A DNA stretch of 64,000 bases from Peromyscus leucopus (lineage: Eukaryota; Chordata; Mammalia; Rodentia; Cricetidae). The first letter of the stretch is position 1; the number at the start of each line of letters is the position of its first letter. The translations under genes were made by a program, and so were the position numbers. Below, piece by piece: positions 12,028 to 24,758 of this stretch. The notes beneath the pieces are model-generated. The model saw only the letters and a program-made list of their open reading frames with translations. It was not told the origin of the DNA and made no database searches. The DNA is taken from positions 100,035,661 to 100,099,660 of the forward strand of contig NC_051083.1 in assembly GCF_004664715.2 (NCBI RefSeq), in the 5' to 3' direction.

Positions 12028-12210
12028 TGGGACCAACGTGATAGCTCATGAGTAAAGATGCTCACTCCCAAACCTGATGACCAGAGTTCAATTCCCAGAA
12101 CCCATATAGAGGAACAAGAGAAATGATTACCACAAGTTGTCCTCTGACCCCTATAGGAGTGTCATGGTACATGTGGCAACACACAACACCTATACACATA
12201 CACAATACAG
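12028..12210 (+). mobile_element. B3-type SINE (B2 superfamily)
   Basis: The tRNA-like head 'gatagctcatgagtaaagat', 'agagttcaattcccagaacc', and the tail 'cacaagttgtcctctgaccc' match B3. Its CA-rich end grades into the GATA tract that follows. Confidence 0.75.
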
Positions 12211-12220
12211 ATATATATAT

Positions 12221-12283
<63 letters not shown>
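12211..12283. repeat. (GATA)n microsatellite
   Basis: A short TA run, about 13 tandem GATA units, then GACA units. It sits between two tRNA-derived SINEs and probably expanded from the first one's tail. Confidence 0.97.
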
Positions 12284-12284
<1 letters not shown>

Positions 12285-12472
12285 GACTATAGGGATGGCT
12301 CAGCACTTAAGAATGCTCGCTGTCAGTCATAAAGATTGGAGTTTGGCTCTCAGCACCCATGTTAAAAGCTAAGCATTCTTTCAATAGACTCTAACACTAA
12401 CTTGGAATCATGAAGGCATATATTCACACAGACACAGAAAGACAAATAACAAAGGAATAAATAAATAAACCT
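12284..12472 (+). mobile_element. B2/B3-like SINE, diverged
   Basis: 'atagggatggctcagcactt', 'aagaatgctcgctg' and 'ttggctctcagcacccatgt' match the tRNA-derived head. An A/T-rich tail 'aataaataaataaacc' ends it. Confidence 0.65.
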
Positions 12473-13531
12473 ACCATTTCTCCACAATATTGAATATCTC
12501 TATTTTCTGGATGCAGTCTGAATTTTCATTTGTTTTCTTCTATGTATGTTTTCTGTAGAAAGCGATGAGAAACCATTTTAAATATATTTTTACACAAATG
12601 CTTTAAAAATGTTTGCTGGCTGAAATATAATTGAAGGTCTGAACCAGAGGAGCACCGAAATAAATTCTGAATTAAAAATGAAGAACAAGAATGAAGAGTA
12701 CCTGTGTGCTACTAGTCTTTCCCACCTTGTTCTTTTCTGTTTTGGTGTCTTGAAAATGATCAGGGATGAAACAATATAGCAGAACACAGTCCCAAAGAGT
12801 TAGAGTTAAGTGCATTCCTCTAGGTGGGATTGTGTTTGCTTTGCTTTAGCCCAGAAGGCAAAACATGGAGAGTCACACCACTTCAGCTCCTTGCCATTGG
12901 CTTCTTCCTGCACTGTGGTCTTCAGGCTGATTCCTCTTGCCTTCTCCTTTCTAACTTTCTTTCCCACTTTTCTCCCTCTTTCCTTCATTTTCTACGGAGT
13001 ATATAAATCAGACACTTGTCCTGAGTCACTACTTTTTCAGTGTCTTGACTTGAGTTATTCCATTTAGGGTGACTTGGCACCTTGTTTGCAGAAGTTGGAT
13101 GCTACGGATAACCAGACCCACCTTTGCTTAGCACATTTATCAAGATACATAACATGATGAGATACAGTAGGAAGATAACCCCCAGATACTGTACATATCA
13201 AATATATGGAAACTCCCAGTGCAGACACACAGGCCCAGTCAAGAAAAAGCACTGTAGACTGGAGTATAGCACACCAACCCATCCATTTTCCATATGCCAC
13301 TCAATGTTCTTGAGGCATTCTGGTTGGGAGATTGTCAAGAGACAAATTCAACTATCCTCAGATTCAGCTAAATGTATTCCTGCCTGCTGCCCACTTCCAC
13401 ACTATCTGGACCCACATCTAACCTTTGTGATCTGTTCATTAACCTAGTTGTTGGCTACCTGCATTGACTCTTAACAATGATACTCTAATTTGCTTCTGAC
13501 TCCTATAGTTTCTTTAAATATTTTAAAGCTT

Positions 13532-13533
<2 letters not shown>
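12473..13533. other. unique non-coding sequence
   Basis: Overlapping frames on both strands at 12,806-13,447 have no start or splice support. No repeats recognised. Confidence 0.4.
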
Positions 13534-13578
<45 letters not shown>

Positions 13579-13584
13579 TGTGTG
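13534..13584. repeat. (TG)n microsatellite
   Basis: About 24 TG dinucleotides with a single TA interruption. Confidence 0.97.
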
Positions 13585-13884
13585 GTTTGAATGTTATGTA
13601 TATTAACAAATTGAAATGGAATGAAAAGTTTGCAATTTCTGTTGTCATGAATCCAAGTAAAACTAAGAGTATTCTGACAAGCAAAGCTGGTGGAATCAAT
13701 GTAGCTTGTGAATCTACTGGCATTCAATAAATTCCGACATCATGGAAAGACACTGGCCTGTGTTATTGGTAGAACTTACTTACAAATCTCATGTTTCTCT
13801 TTTGGAAGCTGATATATGTTTGGATAATTTGTTGTCCTTATTTTTCAAAAACTAAAGATGCCTTTTTTTTATTTTTCAAATTTT

Positions 13885-14065
13885 GGTCTTACAAGGTTTT
13901 ACTTTTAAAGTCAGGCATTAAGACCTCAAACTTGCTATACAGCCCACAGCAGCCTCCAATTTGCTACATACTCCAGCCTGGCTTCAGATTCATGATCCTC
14001 CTGCCTAGGGTGGCCGAGGCTGAGGTTACAGAAATAGACCTGCATACCCAGTACAATGTTTCTTT
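13885..14065 (-). mobile_element. diverged B1-related SINE
   Basis: 'acctcaaacttgctatacag', 'ttcatgatcctcctgcctag', 'gaggctgaggttacag' and 'gacctgcatacccagtac' follow a degraded reverse-complement B1. Confidence 0.55.
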
Positions 14066-16699
14066 TCAATATAGTTTTTCTTAGTACTTTGGCTTCAGAG
14101 GAATTGTTTCCACATTTAATTTGCAGATTAAAGTCATATTTCAACCACAAGTTTTCTCTTTTAAAGTTACTTTTATTCATTTGTAGGCAGAGCTTCCTCA
14201 TTTTTCAGTAGACTGAACACCTTCATTGCAATGAATCCCATGATTTAAAAGTCCTGGTGCATTGCACGCCCCCCTCTCCAAACTTAAGAGTTCTAAATGC
14301 ATATCTTAATCCTAAGAAATAGGTCTACTTGTATGTATTGTTTTTGACAGCTGTATTGAGCCTAGGCCTGACACTTTCCTAAGTGACAGAGTTTTCTCAT
14401 CAAAACAAACCCCAGGGTTTCTGTTTGTATAATCTGTGCATAAGTCCACCTTGCTTGCTATATTAGTGCTGACATGGTCATGGGCGTCTATCCAAATCAT
14501 CCTTTCTCAGGCATTTCTTGAGCTCCCATTTTGTACTCAATGCTGAAAACAGACAAGGCACAATATTTCCTGCCCTTGGTTCTATCGATGGAGCAGAAGA
14601 AAATAAATAACTATTATAAAGGATGTTTTTCACTTAATACCAGTAGAAGGGTGAATTGATACAATCATCTTTGGAGGTAATGTGGCTGAGATCACCAGCC
14701 ATCAGCTTCAAATATTGTGAAAATCAAGTTTTAGCTGGCACATAGCCAGGTGAAAAGAAGATCCATATTTGAAGATGATGTTTCAGAGTGTCCTTTCAGC
14801 TCCACGAAGCGTGTTATTAAAGTTCTTGACTAGGAGATGCAAATGGCAGGGTTGTCTCTTATCTTTGAATCTAGCCATTAAGGAGAATCAACATTTCCTG
14901 CCCTTCTCATCTTTTTCCATCCTACATAGCAGAGTATGGTCTTGGTACAGAGCTTCCTTTGATCAAGCAAATGAGTGAAACACCTCAAGCGTGAGAGAAC
15001 AACTAGCTTCGTGAGGCCCAGGGCCATTGTTGACCTATGGCAATGAGGTTGAGAACTCTTCGTGCAGCTCTGGACTCACTAGACCCAGGTAGTCATGAAA
15101 TCAAAGCAAGATTTCTTATTTCAGCAGAACCTGTAACTTAAAATTCAAATTAGATGGCAACTTGGCAAGGTATATAAAGATGTTTCGAAGTCTGAATCAA
15201 TTTATCCTCAAATGTCCAAGAAACACATTAAACAGTGCCACCATTCAATTTCTATATAATCTTAGTGTCTGAAACCTTGCATAGCATTCTTTTGGAGAGC
15301 CTCATATAATTAGCCTTGGTTGAAGGTCTCATACATACTCATTACATGGATAAACTAAATGGAACCATCAACCTACTTTCAAGCATTATAGCCACAACAT
15401 TCGGAAGTGATAAAATACATCATGACAACACTCCAATGCTCCAGTGTTTCTCTTTGAGGTTTTCAAGAGGCTTTCCAAGTTCTTGAAGTTGTTAAACTAG
15501 AGGCAGTGTCTACTGAAGGAGCTTCTCTGGCTTGCTGGCAGTGCGGCTATTATGATGGCACTCACACAGCTTTATTCCTGTTTGGCATCCACAGAGCCCA
15601 GTGATTCCAGCTTATCCAATATCCTTTGTGTAGTACAACAATGTCCTGGAGTCCATTTCCTCTTGGTGAAACAATGTTCGTTCTATCAACAGTATGCATT
15701 ATTCTTCCTGCAAAATTTCTAGATAAAGATAAATAGTTTGTTCGGTAACTACAGTTTAATCACTGCTGGATAACTAAAGCCAAGCAGACCTTGGGGGATA
15801 AAAGGAATTACTGTAAGCCTGAGCCAAACTTCTTCCAATCATCTGTGCCTAGTTGCAAAAGTCCATCACAATTGGGTCTGTGGGCTGTCCATGTTCCCTT
15901 TAGAAGGAGAATCATTGGAGGGTCCTTGGACCCTTGCCTGAGTATCTGATGTATGTATGTCCCAGCCACTTTTATGTGATATTGTTCTAATTGAAGTGGT
16001 ATTGGGAAGAATCTAGAGTTTATAGTCTATGGAAGACTACATGATTGGAGTTCCATCTATGTATTTATAGGGAAATGATCATCTGTGCTGTGTGAAGACT
16101 TTCCAGTGTGGTTGCTTTGGGGTTACCAGTATTCCTGTCAATAAACCATCACCCATGATCTGTAAGTAAGCTGGATAAACTCACTGGTTCCCCAGAACAA
16201 ACTTTGGTGAACTCACACTTTGGTTTCTCATTGGATCTTTAGGAGGAGGGGGTAGACATTGTTCACAACACCTGTAGTTGAATGACATCCCCAGAGGGTA
16301 TGGCCACATCTTTCTTTGACTGAGTATCCAATGAGGTGTTTAGAATGACAGGTACATCCTATCCCCCCAAACCACTTCACACCTTGAGAGAAAGTGGGAT
16401 ACTCACTATTCAGGGTCTCCTTAGTACTCTTCATTTGCTTGAAACTTACTGTATGAAGACAGTGAGGCAAATATACAAAATTACAAACACATACTAACCT
16501 TCTACCAATATATTTTAACCCCAGCTTATGTTTTTAATGCCAGTGATTATTTTCCAGCTGGGGAAAACTTTCAGTTCATAGACCTATATTTCTTTTCCCA
16601 GTCCATGGGCAAGATATTGCCTTATTTCTGTCTTTATTCCATTTAGACCACCTTACATTCCCCCAAACTCGGGTGCCCCTGTCTGTTTGATCATTACTT
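14066..16699. other. 2.6 kb of unique non-coding sequence
   Basis: No repeat family is recognised with confidence. 16,140-16,215 ('caataaaccatcacc', 'ataaactcactggttcccca') faintly resembles the end of a rodent MaLR/ERV3-type LTR. The frames at 14,769-14,978 and 16,228-16,470 lack splice context. Confidence 0.35.
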
Positions 16700-16865
16700 T
16701 TAAAAATATGGAGGACTGTTCTTTTCTAAAGAGGAAACAGAGGGGCAGTAGATCTGGGGGACAGGGGAGTTTGGGGGAGCTGGAAGGAATGGAGGGAGGG
16801 TAAATTGTGGCCAGGCTGTACTTTATGAGAGAAGAATCTATTTTCAATAAAAATCTACCTCTCAT
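16700..16865 (+). mobile_element. L1 3'-end fragment
   Basis: 'aaagaggaaacagaggggca', 'gtagatctgggggacagggg' and 'gagagaagaatctatt' with AATAAA form the usual G-rich tail of rodent L1s. Confidence 0.6.
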
Positions 16866-17107
16866 ATTTTCTCTGTGCCTGCAACGGAGCAGGTAATTGT
16901 TGATGAAAGGATGAGTTCTATGGTAAATTTATAACATGCAAGGTTCAATTAGCCCGTAGTGGTAATCAAAAGCCTTACTATATGTCTCTGTCTAAATTTA
17001 TTTAATTCTTTGTAAGTACAAAGCTTTTATACTCTCTTCAATTCTTTCCCCTTCGTCCCCCACACACTGAGAACATGCCCTTGATTTTACATTAAGAGAA
17101 AAATTGA

Positions 17108-17425
17108 AGGTGGAGGCAATGGCTCAGTAAAGTGCCTGTTGTGAACCTGAGTCTGGATCTCTGGCACCCATGCGAGAGCTGGACATGGTCATGTGTGTCT
17201 ATAACCTTAGTACATGAGATGGGGAGCAGAGACGGGCAGATCCATGAAGCCCATTGTGTAGCCACTTTTGACCAACTGGTGAGCTCTGGGTTCAGTGAAA
17301 GTTCATGTCTCAAAAGATAAGGTGAAAGCAATTGTGGAAGACATCTGCCATCAACCTCTCACAAACGCATACATATGCAAAGCACACATGTCCATACATC
17401 TTTATGAACACATACACTACCCACA
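17108..17425 (+). mobile_element. B4 SINE
   Basis: 'ggcaatggctcagtaaagtg', 'ctgagtctggatctctggca', 'gagctggacatggtcatgtg', 'ggggagcagagacgggcaga' and a CA/AT-rich tail follow B4 from the ID head to the end. Confidence 0.8.
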
Positions 17426-18894
17426 CCAAACCTTGAAATTATTAAGATGGATAGTTTCTGCATCTTTCCAATTTGTAATAAGAACTTTCTTTTATTGTTT
17501 TCCCAGACTCTTCTATTATTATATAGGAGATATATTTCCACCTTCTAATGTAAAAGTCCTCATATATGCTCATATTTGTTAACACTACCTGGAATAATAT
17601 AATAGTTTCTTTCATTATTTCTGGGTGATGCTGGACGTGGAAGCTTAATAGTCTCTTAATGTCAGTCCAAATCTCTTCTGTGTGTCATGCCATCTCTTTT
17701 CATATTGTAAGCAATGTGTATATAGTTGGTTTGAAAATGTGACTCTAGTTATATAACTTCCAAGCTAAGAATTATCCATAGTTCCCTTCTTATTTTAGAA
17801 TTTACAAATAAGTATGAGAATTCTTGGTTTTGTACTTAAGGCTCTAAATATTATATCACCTGGCTAGTTCTTCAGCTACTTTTTAGCAACTGGTGTACAT
17901 GTGTTCTGTATTCAGACTACAATGACTATACATGTTTTCCCCCAAAGATTCTTTGGCAAGTCATCAGACTTCCAGTATAAGGCAAAGTTACCAAAGAACT
18001 ATTATAATATCTTGATACTTCCACAATATCTGTCCCTAAAGTCTTTGTCTCCATAAGAGCCTTTAACTTGTATAAATACTAGATTTATCTAAGGAAGATA
18101 GAAAGGTAAAAGCACATATTTCCTGCAGCAGGGCTAAGTTCTTCTTGTGGAGGTATTCTTTAAATACTTAGATCATCAATACGTTTTAAAAAATACATAT
18201 GGATGAGGTCATTCAGCTTTCTCTGCTTCAATGAAAATGAACCACCTGAAGATCATGAATATTCAAAACATGAGAGCAATTCATCTTCATTTCCTTTGCA
18301 TAATCTATGATACGGCAACTTCACAAGCTACAATTCTACAAGTTGGTCTACATTCCTTCCACTTACTTACCCCCAACACAATTTCATCAGCGTGTATCAT
18401 ATGCTAAAGATTCTCTTAAGTACTTTTGTGATCCATCTGTATCATCACATACTCCCTGCAATGCTCATAGTGCTAGCCTTCAGAGTCTCTTGACTGTTTA
18501 ACTACTAGAAACTCCAGATACACTTTCCAATTAATCAAGTTCAGATCATTCTCCCTATAGTAGTTGATTCAATCTTTGAAAACCTCAGATATGTAAAAAC
18601 TGCCCCCAAAGACTTCCCACTGCTTTATTGAATGATTTATGATAAATCCCCTTTGGATGTGCTTTTCTAAGAATTGCACATCAGCAACTCTCTTAACCTA
18701 CAGCACAGCATTGTGGGATACATGCTGATGTAATCACATTTGACTAATAAAGTAACTTGAAGCACAAACATGCTGCATGAATATCTTAGAGTCTCATTAG
18801 TTAGCAAGTGATGACAATGAGATGGAAAGTCAGGTTGTTCCTCAGGACTTTGTGCCTTTAAGCTCTAGGATGCTATTGTCTCTCATAAAATATG
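17426..18894. other. unique AT-rich sequence
   Basis: Nothing recognised beyond short A/T-rich runs. Confidence 0.4.
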
Positions 18895-19053
18895 CTATGT
18901 ACATGTATATGTACATAACTATGATGATTAAAGAAGAAAAGGCTTTGAATTTGAGAGGGAATGATTGGAGCATTGGAGGAGTTTGTAGGGGAGAAAGAGA
19001 GGTATAAATTATGTAAATTTAATACCTATGTATGCAATTCTAAAAAAAAAAAA
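18895..19053 (+). mobile_element. L1 3'-terminal fragment
   Basis: 'aagaagaaaaggctttgaat', 'gattggagcattggaggag', 'ggagaaagagaggtataaat' and a final A12 run resemble an L1 3' end of the same general type as 2,376-2,525. Confidence 0.55.
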
Positions 19054-19228
19054 CCCCACAATTTTAACAAGGAACATAATACAAAACCTTCAGCGTGGCA
19101 ATCAATGCTTTCCACCCTCTGGGCCTCACTAACCAGTTCAGTCTCATCTCCTGTATTGAGGTTTTAAAGAGTAGGACCTTGTTTTGTCCCTAAGCCTTTG
19201 TCCAAGCAGTATCATTAAGATCAATTAT

Positions 19229-19789
19229 GGACTGCAACCCACAGCTCTAGTGAGACTATCTAGCAAGGAGGATCCTAGGAGGAACCAGGCTGAGCTCCAG
19301 CAGTCCAATCGAAGAAAGAGAGGAGGGATTCTATGAGCAAGGGACATCGTGATCATGATGGGAAAATGTACAGAGATGGCTAGCCAAACTAGTGGAAATG
19401 CATGAACTGTGGACCAATATCTGTGGAGTCCCCACATTACTTGACTAGGTAGGCCCTCTGGATAGGCCAGACAGTTGTTTAGCTTGAACTATTTAGGGGG
19501 TCCCCCAGGCAGTGGGATCAGGACCCATTCCTGGTGCATGAGCCAGCTTTTTGGAGCCCAGTGCCTATGGTGGGACACCTTGAGCAGCCTTGGTGCAGGG
19601 AGGAGGGGCTTGGACCTGCCTCAACTGAATGCACCAGACTGTGCTGACTCCCCATGGGAGACCTTGCCTTGGAGAAGGTGGGAACGGAGGTGGGTTGAGG
19701 GGAAAGGATGGGGCGGCAGGAGGAGGGAGGACAGGGGGATTTGTGGTTGTTGTGCAAAATGAATAGAAAATTTAATAAAATAAATAAAA
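19229..19789 (+). mobile_element. 5'-truncated L1, 3' UTR only
   Basis: Starts within the 3' UTR at 'ggactgcaacccacagctct' and ends with a poly-A-like tail of ataaa units. A perfect 12 bp target duplication, aagatcaattat, lies at 19,217-19,228 and 19,790-19,801. The G-rich end ('gaggagggaggacaggggga') is shared with the other young L1 copies in this window. Confidence 0.93.
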
Positions 19790-19801
19790 AAGATCAATTA
19801 T

Positions 19802-20514
19802 AGTTTACCAAACTTCATCATGACTAGATTACTAATGACATTTAGCTGAGGTAGTAAATAGAGCCTTCTGTATGATTGTGGGCTGGTGTCAATTATTCAG
19901 TGGTAATAATAATATTCTAATAAGACACTAGTACCCTCCCTTTGGATATCAAACTATCAAAACAATTGTCTCCATGGGACTGGAATTTCCCCAGAAATTT
20001 CATGTTGGGAAAGGAAAAGGCTCCAGCCTAGTGTCAGCCAGAAAGACATTTTACATACTTCTGACAACCTGTCAGATCATCCTGCAGGAGACACTGGAGC
20101 CCAGATAAGGATGGGTCAATAATTGGTAAAACCACAGCTTATCCATGATAAGTTATCATACCTTTGCTTTCTGTTTAAAACTAAATCTCCTGTCAGGACC
20201 CTGAAGATAGACTGAAAAGGGAAAGGAGACAGGAAATTTTTGTTCTCCTTGCAAAGGTAGCCGTAATTGAAGAAAAGTTTTTCTGTTCTTCATTATTTCT
20301 GTAATTGACCTATTGAGGACAGGTGGCCAAACCTAGCTTGTGGTGCTGCTAGGGACCAGGCTCTGATCCTAACGCTGCTAAGATTTGGCCTTCCAGACTA
20401 AAGTATGTACATCTCCTCTGTACTCTGTACTGAACCATAGAAAAATGAAATTCTACAGCATTTTTAAAGGTACTCTTCATTTAGTAAACACTTTCTCACA
20501 TGCTAAGTATGTGG
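19802..20514. other. unique non-coding sequence
   Basis: No repeat or exon recognised. Confidence 0.4.
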
Positions 20515-20713
20515 GCCAGGAGAGCTGGCTCCGCAGTTAAGAGTACTGATTGCTCTTACAGAGGACCCTGGTTTGATTCCCAGTATGTACACGGTGGATA
20601 ATGGTCAGTAAATCCATTTCTAGGGACTTCAACTCCCTCTTCTGACCACCATGAGCAAGGCATGTGGGCAAAATACCCACATACATAAAATAAATACATC
20701 TAAAATACAACTA
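20515..20713 (+). mobile_element. B3-type SINE
   Basis: 'gagctggctccgcagttaag', 'cagaggaccctggtttgatt', 'tccatttctagggacttcaa' and 'aaaataaatacatctaaaa' follow B3 in the sense orientation. Confidence 0.85.
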
Positions 20714-21360
20714 AGTATGTGGACAAAGAAGAGAATTCTTTTTGTTTATTTAATTGTCATTCTCCCCTATTTCAAGATGGTAGCTGGGGTCATCATTCCT
20801 CACCCAACATTGCTGGAACCCAAATTGGCGATTTGAAAACCCAAGATCACAAGAAAAATAGCATGCTCAGTAATGTCACTAAGGGTCTTAAGGGAAGAGG
20901 TGAAATTCTTTTTAGACTACTAAGAGGAAAGAAAGTGGCATATGTTTAATTCAAAAAGAAATCTGCTAAGAGTAAAAGGCTACAGGGAAAAGGGACCACT
21001 CAGTATTAGATGGCAACAGGCGAGTAGGAGATGTAAAATCCAGATGCATTTGCTTGAGTGTACTTGATCCTAGACACACGATCTCAGAAATGATTCAATC
21101 TCCTATGCAGAAAATAGGACTGGTAGCAGAAAACATAAAACAGGCAATTCCGGCATGAAACAAAATGGTAGATTAGAGAGTATATCAAGAAAATAATGGA
21201 AGTTTAGTGCTCAATAATCAAAAGGGACTTACCAGAACTTGAGGGCTATCTAAGTTTTCAAATATCTGTATAACCCAGCAGTCAATTCAACTACTAACTA
21301 AACTTGTATATTTTACTTTCCTGGGAGACTATTGAATATAAAATGGCTTGATAAACATTT
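20714..21360. other. unique non-coding sequence
   Basis: No repeat recognised. The 76-codon plus-strand frame near 20,719 overlaps the B3 tail and continues into unique sequence without other support. Confidence 0.35.
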
Positions 21361-21374
21361 TAAAGTGGAAACTT

Positions 21375-21907
21375 ACAGTCATCCTTTGTTTTACATCTAG
21401 TATCCTCCTATGAGTGAGTACATACCATGTTTGTCTTTCTGAGTCTGAGTTACCTCATTCAATATGATTTTTTTCTAGATCCATCCATTTGCCTGCAAAC
21501 CTCATGATGTCATTGTTTTTCTCTGCTGAGTAGTACTCTATTGTGTATATGTGCCACATTTATTCCAGGCCCTCTGGATAAGTGAGACAGTTGATTAGCT
21601 TGATCTGTTTGGGAGGCACCCAGGCAGTGGGACAGGGACATGTCCTTAGTGCATGAGCTGGCTGTTTGGAACCTGGGGCCTATGCAGGGACACTTTGCTC
21701 AGCCTGGGTGAAGTGAGGAGGGGACTGGACCTACCAGGTTGAGCTGAATCCCCAGGGGAGTCCTGCCCTGGAGGAGATGGGAATGGAGGGTGGGCTGGGG
21801 AAAGGGTGGGGGGCGGGAGGAGGGAGTACAGGGGAATCTGTGGCTGATATGTAAAATTAAATTAAATTATAAAAAAAGAAAAGTTACCCCCAAAATATAA
21901 ATAAAAA
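21375..21907 (+). mobile_element. young L1 with 5' inversion
   Basis: 21,375-21,566 is the reverse complement of the end of L1 ORF2 ('ctagtatcctcctatgagtg', 'agatccatccatttgcctgc'). 21,567-21,907 is 3' UTR in the sense direction, ending in an A/T-rich tail. A perfect 14 bp target duplication, taaagtggaaactt, lies at 21,361-21,374 and 21,908-21,921. The inverted half plus one shared duplication is the signature of twin priming. About 600 bp of the 3' UTR present in other copies is missing at the junction. Confidence 0.93.
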
Positions 21908-21921
21908 TAAAGTGGAAACTT

Positions 21922-22615
21922 CTTACATACCCACATTTGTTTGTGCCCTAGATTCACCTAATGACTAATTATCAAATGGCATGGTAAATTTGAGGGAAGA
22001 AATAAGCAGTTAGAAGCCCAGAGGACAGGTAAGTACTCAGTCTGATCTTGGGAGTAGTGGTCCAGGGAGAGGCATTTAAGAAACTGAGATGCAAGCTGTC
22101 TCACAGATGAGAAGGAAGTATTTGCCAGAGAGATGATGACATATTAGGGGGAATAGTGTGTCCTAAGTGTGAACTGCTTATGCAAATGAAAAGAACAGAT
22201 AAAATGTAACACATTCGGGGATCTGCAGGTGATTTGATTTGGTTGTGGTTTAAGATAAGATGTACATTGGCATGCCTTTTAGGACATGTTCTAAGACTTG
22301 AATTTCATCCTGAGCATTATAAGTAAGAACTGAAAGGAGTTTATACCTGAAGGTTGTGTGGTGTTGTGAGATCTAAAACACAAGTGAAAAGTTTACATTT
22401 GAATAGATAAAAAGGCTACTTTTTTCCTTTAAGACAGGACAAAAAGCATGAGTGAAGATGAAAATGCATGGCTTTCAAAAACAAAAAAAAAAGATGAATG
22501 CATTAAAAAATGCAGGCACACCTGAAAACTTTTAGTTTCTAGGTGAAATAGAAGGTAAGATAATCTCATGAAAGTAATGTGTATCAGCAGAAAAAGATTT
22601 TTAAGAAGAGAGATA
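21922..22615. other. unique non-coding sequence
   Basis: No repeat or exon recognised. Confidence 0.4.
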
Positions 22616-22672
22616 GGCTGGGGGTGTGGTTCAGTGATATAACAATTGTCTGAGGCATAGAGAGAGTAGGAG
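22616..22672 (+). mobile_element. ID-type SINE fragment
   Basis: 'aggctgggggtgtggttcag' and 'caattgtctgaggcataga' match the ID head. It runs into a purine-rich tract. Confidence 0.55.
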
Positions 22673-22792
22673 GGAAAGGGATCATAAGAGAGAAAACCAA
22701 AGGAAAGTAGGGAAGGAGAGAAAGACAGAGGGTGGGAGGGAAGGATGGATGGGTAGAGGGAGGGAGGGAGACAGGGAGGGAGGGAATTTGTC
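22673..22792. repeat. GGGA/GGAA-rich purine tract
   Basis: Imperfect GGGA, GGAA and GAGA units, probably expanded from the ID tail. The 124-codon opposite-strand frame (Pro/Ser/Leu-rich) crosses it and is not a gene. Confidence 0.9.
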
Positions 22793-23491
22793 ATAGCCAC
22801 CAAAAAGGATGTAAAGGAGCTGAAGAAACCAGGTGGATCATAGATAGATGTGCCCTAGTTAGTATCAATTCACTCTTCAGATTTCAGATGAGGTGTCGTC
22901 TTCAGAAGCTACAGTGAGGCCTATTTCATGCTTTTGAAGTACAGATTATATTTCCCGTAGAGGCTTATCATAATGTTAATCTTATATGATTAAGATCTAC
23001 TCCATACCTGTTTGGTCACCACTGTATAGATTAACCTTTAGTTTCCCATCTCTAATATATGAAAAGCAATAATCTCTGCCTCTATTGCTACTTGTTCCAC
23101 ATCTTATGGGTCTTGTACTAAGTGACTATGCACATACATTATACTAAAGAGGAAAGGGAAGCCCTGAAATGTCAATCATGTACAAGTTCAAGAGCTGGTA
23201 CAACTAGAATTCAATCCAGGTCTGCATCAATCCAAAAGCCAAACTCCCATTTCTTGTCTACAATGCTTGATTAGGCACTAGGCAACTAAAGATTTCATAC
23301 ATGAACCATCCTGGGGTTATATATTTTTCAAAGTTCCTTTCTTAACTTCCCTGCTTGTAAGGAAACCAAAATGAACAAATGTCTTACATCCAAATGAATG
23401 ACTTTAGAAATAAATTCTCTTGGCAAGTTATATTAACAATTAATTGAAGATAATACTCACAGCAGGAATCTGTCTTCTATCTCCCAAATAA
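22793..23491. other. unique non-coding sequence
   Basis: No repeat or exon recognised. Confidence 0.4.
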
Positions 23492-23651
23492 TCATGTATA
23501 CTCACTCAGCAGTAAAAAAAATGACATCATGAAATTTGCAGGCAAATGGATGGAACTAGAAAATATCATCCCGAGTGAGGTAACCCAGACTCAGAAGGAG
23601 AAACAAGGTATGTACTCACTTATAAGTGTATACTAGATATAAAAAAGGAGA

Positions 23652-23820
23652 GGCCAGGCGTTGGTGGCACATGCCTTTAATCCCAGCACTTGGGAGGCAG
23701 AGGCAGGCGGAACTCTGTGAGTTTGAGGTCAACCTGGTCTACAAGGCGAATTCCAGGAAAGGCACAAAGCTACACAGAGAAACCCTGTCTCGAAAAACCA
23801 AAAAAAGAAAAAGAAAAACC
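23652..23820 (+). mobile_element. B1 SINE nested in L1
   Basis: 'ggccaggcgttggtggcaca' to 'agaaaccctgtctcgaaaaa' with an A-rich tail, of the cricetid type ('gaattccaggaaaggcacaa'). Inserted just after the ORF2 end of the host L1. Confidence 0.95.
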
Positions 23821-24390
23821 CACAAAGGATAACCAGACTACAACCTAACCTACAGCTCCAGAGAAGCTAGCTAAAAGGAGGACCCAAAGGGGGACACATG
23901 GATCACCCTGGAAAGGGGAAATAGATGAGATCTCTATGAGTAAACTTGGAATGAGGGTTGGGCAATAGAGGGGAGAGGAGGGAGGACAAGAACATGAGGG
24001 AACAGGAGGGTCAAGCTGGAACAGGGATGAAGTGAGAGACCAATGAAAGAGATACCATGATACTGGGAGACTTCATCGGGATATAGAGAAACTGGGTGCT
24101 AGGGAAGTTCCCAGGAGTCCACAAGGATGACCCCAGCTTACACTACTAGCAATAGTAGAGAGGGTGCCTGAAATGGCTTACTCCAATAATCAGATCAGTG
24201 AATACCCTAACTGTCATCATAGAGTCTTTCTCCAGTATGTGATGGAAGCAGATGCAGAGATCCACAGCCAAGCACCAGGCTGAGCTCCAGGTGTCCAGTT
24301 GAAGAGAATAAAGAGGAATTCTATGAGCAGGGGACATCAAGATCATGATGGAGAAACCTACAGAGACAACTGAACCAAACTAGTGGGATC

Positions 24391-24758
24391 TGCTGTGAGA
24401 TGTTCTCTATGCTGTGAATGTGTTGCTTTGATTGGTTAACTAATAAAGTGCTGATTGGCCAGTAACGAGGCAGGAAGTATAGATAGGACAAAGAGAGAGG
24501 AGAATGCTAGAAAGTGGAAGGTTGAGTCAAGAGATGCTGCCAGCTGTGGCCATGAAAAACAAGATGTAATGTACTGGTAAGCAACAAGCCATGTGGCAAC
24601 TTATACATTAATAGAAATGGGTTAATTTAAGATGTAAGAACTAGATAACAAGAAGCCTGCCACAGCCATACAGTTTATAAGTAATATAAGTCTCTGTGTG
24701 TTTAATTGGGTCTGAGCAGCTGCAGGAGCCGGGTGGACACAGGAATAATCCAGCTACA
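24391..24758 (+). mobile_element. solo ERV LTR nested in L1
   Basis: 368 bp, starting TG and ending CA ('tgctgtgagatgttctctat' to 'aataatccagctaca'). Contains 'tgctttgattggttaactaa' with AATAAAG, 'ggcaggaagtatagatagga', and 'ataagtctctgtgtgttta'. Flanks gggatc/gggaat form an imperfect 6 bp duplication, consistent with a class II (ERVK-like) LTR. It has no internal viral genes, so it is a recombined remnant. The same family appears, reversed, at 63,782-64,000. Confidence 0.85.

Noticed and set aside
12211..12283. Tandem array resembling a CRISPR or satellite
   Set aside because: Simple GATA tetranucleotide repeat without spacers.
22429..22803. 124-codon minus-strand frame
   Set aside because: Crosses the GGGA-rich tract and an ID SINE; biased composition.
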